Below are positions 1 through 4,690 of a stretch of DNA of 9,850 nt, piece by piece. This DNA comes from Methanothrix sp. (GTDB lineage: Archaea; Halobacteriota; Methanosarcinia; Methanotrichales; Methanotrichaceae): contig JAQTYS010000092.1 of the NCBI GenBank assembly GCA_028688175.1, positions 1-9,850 of the forward strand. The letters are read 5' to 3'. Below the pieces are notes generated by a model. It saw only the letters and a list, made by a program, of their open reading frames with translations, did not search any database and had not been told where the DNA came from. The position numbers were made by a program, and so were the translations under genes. How positions within the stretch are numbered: position 1 is the stretch's first letter; each line of letters opens with the position of its first letter.

Positions 1-27
1 AGCCCAATCTTCCATGTATGGTATATT

Positions 28-56
28 AGGGAATACATGTATATAAAAATTTCCCT
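28..56 (+). promoter_or_regulatory. Possible TATA promoter inside an inverted repeat
   Basis: A TATATAAA sequence at 40-47 fits an archaeal TATA box. It is bracketed by perfect 6-bp inverted arms, AGGGAA at 28-33 and TTCCCT at 51-56. Transcription would start about 25 nt downstream, leaving roughly 100 nt of leader before the GTG at 171. The region is strongly A+T-rich, so chance occurrence is quite possible. An operator role for the arms is only a guess. Confidence 0.3.
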
Positions 57-170
57 TCGAAAGTAGTTTATGATAGTGATATATCAAAAATTAGATTGAA
101 TTATGCCCTAAATTCGCGGAGTTAAGGATCTAAGAATAGAATTGCTAATGATGAGTCTATCAACCATGAT

Positions 171-440
171 GTGTATGCATCTCGCGACATTGCGGACACC
201 AGCCAAATCCGCAATATACCCATTAAGCATTCACAACCTGCCAAGCTGCTGGATTATCATGCATCCCTGATTCTATTGCCCAAGGATATATCTGCTATCA
301 GAGAGATTAAACATTTGTGGGTCTCTACAAACTTTAGAGTCGGAGATATCGCAAAAGAGGTGGGCTATTCTCCATTAGTGGTGGATTCACTTATTAAGCA
401 ACTTATTATAAGAGGAGAACTAATTTCTCGTGGCAAATAG
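171..440 (+). CDS. Small hypothetical protein with a helix-turn-helix-like C-terminus
   Basis: This is an 89-residue open frame starting at GTG. No ATG occurs in frame between the upstream stop (123-125) and this GTG, and I see no clear Shine-Dalgarno. I do not recognise a family. The C-terminal half, about residues 55-87, contains DIAKEVGYSPLVVDSLIKQL followed by a basic end. This resembles the recognition part of a (winged) helix-turn-helix: small residue, turn glycine, hydrophobic second helix. The first 35 residues are polar and carry no recognisable motif. The next gene-like material is a broken UPF0175 remnant, so this ORF may itself be a fragment of a larger regulator or recombinase that lost its N-terminus. 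It is also possible that it is not translated. Confidence 0.45.
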   Translation: MYASRDIADTSQIRNIPIKHSQPAKLLDYHASLILLPKDISAIREIKHLWVSTNFRVGDIAKEVGYSPLVVDSLIKQLIIRGELISRGK

Positions 441-528
441 AGCTTACTGCAGAAGAAATGCATAATTGCGGATTTTCGCAGTAACAAAATGCTGCGAACT
501 ATCTCAATTTATTATTGTTATTTGTGTG

Positions 529-676
529 ATTCGAAAACCTAGTTAGCCTCAGAGACAATCCTCTCGTCATGAAAGGGTTCGTACTGTTGTGGACTTTCCT
601 TGCTCGGCATCTGGCTTTCTCTGGGCAAAGCAATAGAGCTGGCCGGGGCCAGGAGCAAGTGGAAGATGATGCTGCC
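529..676 (+). pseudogene. Remnant of a UPF0175-family gene (decayed copy of 1786-2049)
   Basis: This stretch aligns by eye with the better-preserved UPF0175 gene downstream. The leader (GATTCGAAAAC at about 529 against GAATCGAAAAC near 1720, then CAGAGAC) and the start region (ATGAAA, then GTTGTGGACT) match. After a gap, so does the core motif: read in the frame of position 621, the sequence encodes LGKAIELAGARSKWKMM, against LGKAAELAGTKSKWEMLM in the other copy. Relative to that copy about 80 nt are missing between the start region and the core, which puts the ATG at 569 out of frame with the core. A stop follows at 690-692. A spurious 54-codon frame runs from 569 to 733 through the wreck. 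Its end reads QIELPPELFKDL, which itself looks like the N-terminus of a UPF0175 or similar small protein and may be a second fragment. No functional product is expected. The rest of 441-776 shows nothing else I can support. Confidence 0.75.
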
Positions 677-776
677 CAGCAAATAGAGCTTCCCCCAGAA
701 CTCTTCAAAGACCTGTCAATACCGATAAATTAATATCATCAGCAGAGCTATAAAATGTAAGGTGAATTGAAAGCCT

Positions 777-1043
777 ATGTCCACGGCAAAGATTGATGAA
801 AAGTGTAGGATCGTTCTCCCTACCGATTTGATCGCCAGGCTTAAAATGAACCCTGGTGACGAGTTTGTCATAGGCGAAGCCACAAGCAACTCGATACTCC
901 TGAAAAAGAAGGATCTACGAACCATATTGGAAGGCGTTATAAAAGAGGCCCGGAAGGTGGATCTCGATAAGCTTGAGAAGGATGTCGAGGAAGAGGGCAA
1001 CAGAATTGCGCGAGAGAAGTACAAGATTTTTGCTGGACACTAA
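777..1043 (+). CDS. vapB: AbrB/SpoVT-fold antitoxin (VapB-like)
   Basis: This 88-residue protein has a typical swapped-hairpin AbrB/MazE DNA-binding domain at about residues 1-46 (STAKIDEKCRIVLPTDL, then LKMNPGDEFVI). A charged C-terminal helical tail at about 50-83 would wrap the toxin. Family knowledge: such proteins neutralise a PIN-domain RNase (VapC) and repress their own operon. GGTGA at 761-765 is a good ribosome binding site for the ATG at 777, and TATAAAA at 749-755 lies just upstream. The gene overlaps the PIN reading frame that follows, as expected for a vapBC pair. The partner toxin appears damaged, so this antitoxin may now be an orphan regulator. The last residues (KYKIFAGH) are read from DNA that encodes the beginning of the PIN domain in another frame. 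Confidence 0.85.
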   Translation: MSTAKIDEKCRIVLPTDLIARLKMNPGDEFVIGEATSNSILLKKKDLRTILEGVIKEARKVDLDKLEKDVEEEGNRIAREKYKIFAGH

Positions 1044-1293
1044 CGTTTTCATTGCCGCCGCAAAAAGAGGATGGACAAGGACCACGGATCTGGTCTTAAG
1101 GCTTGTTGATGGCGGAGTGGATCTCATCGCCAATGAAGCCCTCATCGGTGAGTACAGGAAGTATGCCTGCGAACTTGGCGATTACAGTGCAGGTGGAATC
1201 CTGATCTCAAATGACCGGCATTTTGACAAGATCAAGGAGGCAAGGATAATTGAGGTCTGGACGATCTCGGAAGCTATTGCCAAAATGCTTTGA
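982..1293 (+). CDS. vapC: VapC-type PIN-domain protein with internal deletion, probably inactive
   Basis: The frame carries the hallmark PIN start RFLLDTNVF, with the first catalytic Asp in LLDTN at residue 19. It also has the second acidic segment NEALIGEYRKY (E52/E57) and the C-terminal SNDRHFDKI (D78). Family members are usually about 130-150 residues and carry another conserved Asp in a helix between the last two blocks. Here EYRKYACELG runs almost straight into AGGILISNDRHFD, so roughly 40-50 residues, including that helix, are missing with the frame kept. The result is 103 residues from ATG 982. The start is also abnormal. PIN toxins normally begin immediately before the RFLLDTN block, but codon 1021-1023 is ACA where an ATG would be expected; only TTG 973, ATG 982 or TTG 1006 are available. 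RNase activity is unlikely. A dominant-negative or purely relic state is possible. Confidence 0.7.
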   Translation: MSRKRATELRERSTRFLLDTNVFIAAAKRGWTRTTDLVLRLVDGGVDLIANEALIGEYRKYACELGDYSAGGILISNDRHFDKIKEARIIEVWTISEAIAKML

Positions 1294-1375
1294 ATTACAG
1301 ATGATCACCGTTTTTTACCTCCCACTTTGAGATGAAGAAATAAAAGATAGTTCTGAGAGTGAGCAGGTAGAATTC

Positions 1376-1717
1376 ATGCGCGGAAAAATCCGATCAGGCC
1401 TCGGTCAGTCCCAGTACTTCCTCACCCGGGAGGGCTACAGCCGCCAGTTTGTGGAAAAACTCGGCTTCATCCCCTTCCCCCGCACCCTGAATGTGCAGCT
1501 CAACGAGCCCTTCCCAGCGGAGCCAGAGGCAAACAGAATCTAGGGCATCTCTGAGGAGGGCTGCAGCTTTAGCAAGTGTAGGTGCTACCGCATCAAGCTG
1601 AACGGAATCGACGCTGCGGTAGTCCGCTAAGAGGAGCCGCTATCCTCCTTAGTTGATCGAGGTCATAGCGCCCGTGAAGCTGCGGGCTGTGGGGCTGGAA
1701 GACGACGATCCTTTTGG
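1376..1717 (+). pseudogene. ribK: Decayed duplicate of CTP-dependent riboflavin kinase gene
   Basis: The sequence is colinear with the intact ribK at 2577-2918 over about 340 nt. In the first 55 codons, 43 encoded residues match. It is dead for several visible reasons. A GAG codon of the intact copy is TAG at 1541-1543 (codon 56). Around 1626 two bases are missing, which creates TAA at 1628-1630 and shifts the frame. The PGTLN motif shared by the family reads PRTLN. The ATG at 1376 and an upstream AGGT (1366-1369) are preserved. Similarity fades after the segment corresponding to KLRALGLDD, just before GATCCTTTTGG. The intact copy nearby presumably relieved this one of selection. The gap 1294-1375 upstream shows no gene. 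Confidence 0.9.
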
Positions 1718-1785
1718 AATCGAAAACTAAGATAGTAATATCTAGTTTGACATCAGAGACGATAATCAGGTGATGAAAACGGTTC

Positions 1786-2049
1786 GTGCTGTTGTGGACT
1801 CCCGAGCTTTCGGTCCTGGCCCTCATTAAAGTCGATAAAGACCATCAAGGCCCTTTCATAAAGCGCTCTTTAGCCGTGGAACTCTACCGCGAAGGCAGAC
1901 TCTCCCTAGGTAAGGCCGCGGAGCTGGCCGGGACCAAGAGCAAATGGGAGATGCTGATGCTGCTTCGCGAGAGGGGAGTCCCTCTGGACTATACGGCTGA
2001 TGATGCCGAAAAGGATTTTAAGACGCTGAAATCAGTTCTGGAAAGATAA
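1786..2049 (+). CDS. UPF0175-family small protein (putative antitoxin/regulator)
   Basis: This is an 87-residue frame starting at GTG. The recognisable UPF0175 core lies at about residues 29-73: LAVELYREGRLSLGKAAELA, then KWEMLMLLRERGVPLDY, with an acidic tail that includes DAEKDF. Such proteins are predicted helix-turn-helix DNA-binding proteins, often found beside toxin genes; the biochemical role is not established. The start is uncertain. An ATG at 1773 directly follows AGGTG, but it is in another frame that encodes MKTVRAVVD and soon hits a stop. The core frame is blocked by TGA at 1774-1776. A one-base indel near the N-terminus is therefore likely, and GTG 1786 (or a nearby CTG or TTG) would be a fallback start. 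A decayed relative lies at 529-676. The protein may be functional if its N-terminus is dispensable. Confidence 0.7.
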   Translation: MLLWTPELSVLALIKVDKDHQGPFIKRSLAVELYREGRLSLGKAAELAGTKSKWEMLMLLRERGVPLDYTADDAEKDFKTLKSVLER

Positions 2050-2102
2050 TTGCCGTTCACATTAGAGATGTAGATATACAAGATCGACCATTAGATGGAT
2101 TG

Positions 2103-2339
2103 ATGATGGCCCTGAAATACCGTGTAATAATTAAAAAAGATCCAGAAGAGGGTGTTTATATCGCTTCAGTACCTACCCTTCCGGGATGCAATACCTTTGG
2201 AAATAGTGTTGAAGAAGCTGTCGAGATGGCAAAAGAGGCCATCGAGGTGTATATCGAAACTTTGCAGGACCTGGGAAAAGAAATCCCAACAGAAGAAGGA
2301 ACATTTGAGTATACCGTTGTAGTTGAAGCTCATGCCTAA
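2103..2339 (+). CDS. hicB: HicB-family antitoxin
   Basis: The protein is about 78 residues long, starting at ATG 2103 or the adjacent ATG 2106. It has the HicB partial-RNaseH-like fold signature: YRVIIKKDPEEGVYIASVPTL, PGCNTFGNSVEEAVEMAKEAI, then a helix with LGKEIP. It lacks the C-terminal DNA-binding extension (ribbon-helix-helix or HTH) found in longer HicB proteins, so any autorepression would need the complex or another factor. Family knowledge: HicB binds and blocks the HicA mRNA interferase. Its stop overlaps the hicA start by 8 bp, so the two are translationally coupled with the antitoxin first. No strong Shine-Dalgarno is visible. A weak TATA-like GATATAC lies near 2071. Confidence 0.9.
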   Translation: MMALKYRVIIKKDPEEGVYIASVPTLPGCNTFGNSVEEAVEMAKEAIEVYIETLQDLGKEIPTEEGTFEYTVVVEAHA

Positions 2340-2556
2340 GTTACCATCCATCTCCCCTCAAGAACTTGCAAAGGCTTTGGAGAAGGATGGGTTTGCTTTA
2401 ATAAGAATTAGGGGTAGCCATCACACATATTATAATGACGAGAAAGAATTAGTTACTGTAATTCCATTCCACGGCTATGATGTGCCCAAAAGGCTCTTGT
2501 GCAAAATTCTTAAAGAAGCAGATATAAGTCGAGACGAACTGCAAGATCTTCTCTAA
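2332..2556 (+). CDS. hicA: HicA-family mRNA interferase toxin
   Basis: This 74-residue protein has the double-stranded RNA-binding-like HicA fold. It begins PKLPSISPQELAKALEKDGF, followed by the active-site segment RIRGSHHTYYN with the conserved His after GS. The strand VTVIPFH and C-terminal helix KRLLCKILKEADIS follow, with the usual LL end. Length and order match intact members. Family knowledge: HicA cleaves mRNA and is held in check by HicB. I chose ATG 2332 because the N-terminal motif begins there and it overlaps hicB by 8 bp; the upstream TTG 2323 adds only MKL. All recognisable parts are intact, unlike the VapC frame upstream, so this is the only apparently active toxin in the window. 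ribK begins 20 nt downstream. Confidence 0.9.
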   Translation: MPKLPSISPQELAKALEKDGFALIRIRGSHHTYYNDEKELVTVIPFHGYDVPKRLLCKILKEADISRDELQDLL

Positions 2557-2576
2557 TGCAAAAATGATTTGGTGTC

Positions 2577-2969
2577 ATGCACGGAAAAATCTTATCAGGC
2601 CTCGGTCAGGCCCAGTACTTCCTCACCCGGGAGGGCTACAGCCGCCAATTCCTGGAGCGCTTGGGCTTCGTCCCCTTCCCCGGCACCCTGAATGTGCTGC
2701 TCAACGAGCCCTTCCCAGCGGAACAGCAGGCGATCAAAATCGAGGGCTTCTCCGAGGAGGGCCGCAGCTTTGGCGAGTGCAGATGCTACCGCATCAAGCT
2801 GAACGGAATCGAGGCTGCGGTGGTCCGGCCCGAGAGGAGCCGCTATCCACCGGAGTTGATCGAGGTCATAGCGCCCGTGAAGCTGCGGGCTTTAGGACTG
2901 GATGATGGCGATACTGCAGAGATAACAGTAAATAGCATAAGTCAGGAACTTAAGTGCAGAAACCAATAA
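2577..2969 (+). CDS. ribK: CTP-dependent riboflavin kinase (archaeal, MJ0056/DUF120 type)
   Basis: This 130-residue cytosolic enzyme phosphorylates riboflavin to FMN using CTP instead of ATP (EC 2.7.1.161), a step toward FMN and FAD. The family pattern is clear. The N-terminal GKILSGLGQAQYFLT is followed by YSRQFLERLGFVPFPGTLNV, holding the PGTLN motif. The middle has CRCYRIKLNGIEAAVV, and the C-terminal IEVIAPVKLRALGLDDGDTA is the usual end of the barrel. It is the stand-alone form, without the N-terminal HTH domain fused in some archaea. GGTG at 2571-2574 precedes ATG 2577 closely. It lies 20 nt after hicA and 13 nt before the Cache gene, so cotranscription with either is possible. About the last 12 residues (SISQELKCRNQ) lie beyond the conserved domain. 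A dead second copy lies at 1376-1717. Confidence 0.93.
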   Translation: MHGKILSGLGQAQYFLTREGYSRQFLERLGFVPFPGTLNVLLNEPFPAEQQAIKIEGFSEEGRSFGECRCYRIKLNGIEAAVVRPERSRYPPELIEVIAPVKLRALGLDDGDTAEITVNSISQELKCRNQ

Positions 2970-2970
2970 T

Positions 2971-2985
2971 GGAGGACCCCATATG
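2971..2985 (+). promoter_or_regulatory. Strong ribosome binding site of the double-Cache gene
   Basis: GGAGG at 2971-2975 sits 7 nt before ATG 2983, starting just after the ribK stop (2967-2969). It fixes the start of the secreted Cache protein and would allow it to be translated from a ribK-containing message. Confidence 0.75.
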
Positions 2986-3894
2986 AGAAATATTGAGACT
3001 ATTTTGTTAATAGCCTCTGTGGTTGCTCTTCTTGCAGTATCTTCAGTTGGTTGGGCTGCGACCTCAGATGGAAACGAAAGTAGTGCATATGTATTAGAAC
3101 CGGAAGCAAGCGAAGATTTAATCGCCTTTGTGAATGAAGCCAGAGACTTCGTTATAGAACAAGATAAAGATAAGGCCATTGAAATCTTCAATGATCCAAA
3201 GGGGGAATTTGTAAGAGGTGGACATTATATAATTGCCTACGACTTCAATGGAACCTGTTTAGCTCATCCATACGAGCCTTCAATGATCGGTAAAAACGTG
3301 CTGGATGTGACCGATTCCAATGGAGTTGCCTTTAAGAGAAACATGCGCGAGGTGGCAAAAAGGGGTAGCGGATTTGCGTACTACATCTGGCCTAATCCTT
3401 CACATTCCTATGCAGAGGAGCTCAAGATAACCTATGTTCTCAAGGTAGACGAAGAAATGTGGTTAGCAGCAGGAACTTACCTGAGCGTGCATACTCCAAT
3501 CTTTCGTAACGAGTCCAAAGAGGATCTTGTATCCTACGTAGAGGGCGCAAGAAGCTTCGCCCTAAATACATCCAAAGAAGAAGCAGTTAAGACCTTCAAC
3601 GATATTAATAGTAGTTATGTCTTAGGAAACCGCTACATCATAGCCTATGACTTTGCCGGTAACTGCCTGGTACATCCCATACGGCCAGAATTAATTGGGA
3701 AAAACAGGATTGACGCTAAAGATCCCAACGGCGTTGAACAGGTTCGAGATATGATAGCTTTAGCCCAAAACGGTGATGGATTCACTTATTACCTCTATCC
3801 AGATCCCGCAGAGAACATGACACAAGGATTCAAGTTAAGCTATATCACGAAAGTGGATGATACCTGGTGGTTAGGAGCAGGGACCTACGCCTAG
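2983..3894 (+). CDS. Secreted protein with two tandem Cache-type sensor domains
   Basis: This 303-residue protein begins with a signal peptide (about residues 1-25: MRN, then a hydrophobic stretch ending VGWA). Two homologous domains follow, at about 42-167 and 177-303. Both share a helix with the pattern FV/YV-EAR-F, a YIIAYDF.G.CL.HP strand pair, an IGKN motif, an FxYYxxPxP segment and a terminal WxxxAGTY. These are single-Cache (sCache_2-like) features; such domains bind small molecules outside the cell in chemoreceptors and sensor kinases. No transmembrane helix or signalling domain follows, so this is a free extracytoplasmic binding protein rather than a complete receptor. The second domain ends exactly at GTYA, the last conserved strand. 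Ligand and partner are unknown. It is convergent with the smc-scpA operon. Confidence 0.82.
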   Translation: MRNIETILLIASVVALLAVSSVGWAATSDGNESSAYVLEPEASEDLIAFVNEARDFVIEQDKDKAIEIFNDPKGEFVRGGHYIIAYDFNGTCLAHPYEPSMIGKNVLDVTDSNGVAFKRNMREVAKRGSGFAYYIWPNPSHSYAEELKITYVLKVDEEMWLAAGTYLSVHTPIFRNESKEDLVSYVEGARSFALNTSKEEAVKTFNDINSSYVLGNRYIIAYDFAGNCLVHPIRPELIGKNRIDAKDPNGVEQVRDMIALAQNGDGFTYYLYPDPAENMTQGFKLSYITKVDDTWWLGAGTYA

Positions 3895-3913
3895 CGAATG
3901 ATTGTGGCTTAAT

Positions 3914-3935
3914 TGGATCGCCACCATCCATTTTT
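3914..3935 (+). terminator. Short hairpin plus T-run after the Cache gene
   Basis: TGGAT at 3914-3918 can pair with ATCCA at 3926-3930 across a 7-nt loop, and TTTTT follows at 3931-3935. It lies in the 51-bp gap between two convergent genes, where a terminator is expected. The stem is only 5 bp, and archaeal termination depends mainly on the T-run, so the hairpin may be incidental. Confidence 0.45.
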
Positions 3936-3945
3936 ACCTCCGATA

Positions 3946-4683
3946 TTAAGCATGCCTGCTCACAAACAGATCTCCATAGATCTCCTCCTGCTCCAGCCAT
4001 ACCTGCTTTCTCTGGGCCATAAAGAGCAGAGAGACGTAGTTGGTAACCCCATCCTCAGTCTTGCTGTTTTTGCTGTTTATCTCCTGGAAGGTGACGGTAT
4101 TGCTCTCCATGAACATGTCGTCTAAGATGGGGCCGAGCGCTTTGATTCGATCCTCGATCCCCTCATCGTGGGAGACATCCAGGGTTTTTTCCTCGGTGCT
4201 GGGCCACCTCTCCCGCATGGCCTTCCTTCTGCCAACTAATTCCGCTTTTTTCAGCTCTGAAATCAGTTCATCTAACGTTACAGGTCGCTTGGTGTGCCGA
4301 CGTACCGGCGGACGGGGCAGATTCTCTTCAATCTCCTCTTCCGGTTCATCCAAAATCTCCTCGATCTCCGGCTCTGGCTCTTCCTCTTTTTGCTCTTCCA
4401 TGGAGTCGGACTTCATGCGCAAAAGGATGCTGGCGTAAAGCAGAGTTCGGGCGGGAATGCGCAGATCCCTCTTCTCCAGGGAGTCTATGTACTGCAAGAA
4501 CTTCTCGGTGGCCATGGCGATATCGATCTTCCAGGGATCGATCTCTCCCCTCTTGGCCAGCTCCACCAAAACCTCAGCAGGCTCCCCGAATTCGAATTCA
4601 GGGATATCTTCCGCTTTCGAATCGGAGGTGGAACTGGCTTGGGGTGTTTCCTGTGAATCCTGGATAGATGGATCGTCGCTCAT
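3946..4683 (-). CDS. scpA: ScpA, kleisin subunit of the SMC complex
   Basis: This 245-residue kleisin bridges the two heads of the SMC dimer, closing the ring that compacts and helps segregate the chromosome. Residues 1-30 are a polar, probably disordered lead. The N-terminal domain at about 32-95 (EPAEVLVELAKRGEIDPWKI, then LRIPARTLLYASILLRMKSD) is the classic ScpA block that contacts the SMC neck. Residues 96-121 form a very acidic linker. A basic stretch (RRHTKRPVTLDELI) comes next. The C-terminal winged-helix at about 172-245 binds the other SMC head. It is the second gene of the smc operon. Its ATG lies 7 nt past the smc stop, and the ribosome binding site GAGG on the minus strand (4692-4689) overlaps that stop, implying translational coupling. 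No scpB is seen within the window. Confidence 0.92.
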   Translation of the reverse strand: MSDDPSIQDSQETPQASSTSDSKAEDIPEFEFGEPAEVLVELAKRGEIDPWKIDIAMATEKFLQYIDSLEKRDLRIPARTLLYASILLRMKSDSMEEQKEEEPEPEIEEILDEPEEEIEENLPRPPVRRHTKRPVTLDELISELKKAELVGRRKAMRERWPSTEEKTLDVSHDEGIEDRIKALGPILDDMFMESNTVTFQEINSKNSKTEDGVTNYVSLLFMAQRKQVWLEQEEIYGDLFVSRHA

Positions 4684-4690
4684 TTTCGCC

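Noticed and set aside
1541..1543. In-frame TAG in the ribK copy as a possible pyrrolysine codon
   Set aside because: The intact copy has GAG at this codon, and further damage follows (2-nt deletion, TAA, lost Gly of PGTLN), so a nonsense mutation in a pseudogene explains it better.
2564..2905. Second plus-strand frame of 113 codons across ribK
   Set aside because: It overlaps the conserved riboflavin kinase in another frame and encodes a Pro/Arg-rich sequence without motifs.
1376..2969. Two ribK copies as terminal repeats of a mobile element
   Set aside because: The repeated sequence is itself coding DNA of a household enzyme, there is no transposase or integrase between the copies, and no target-site duplication is evident.
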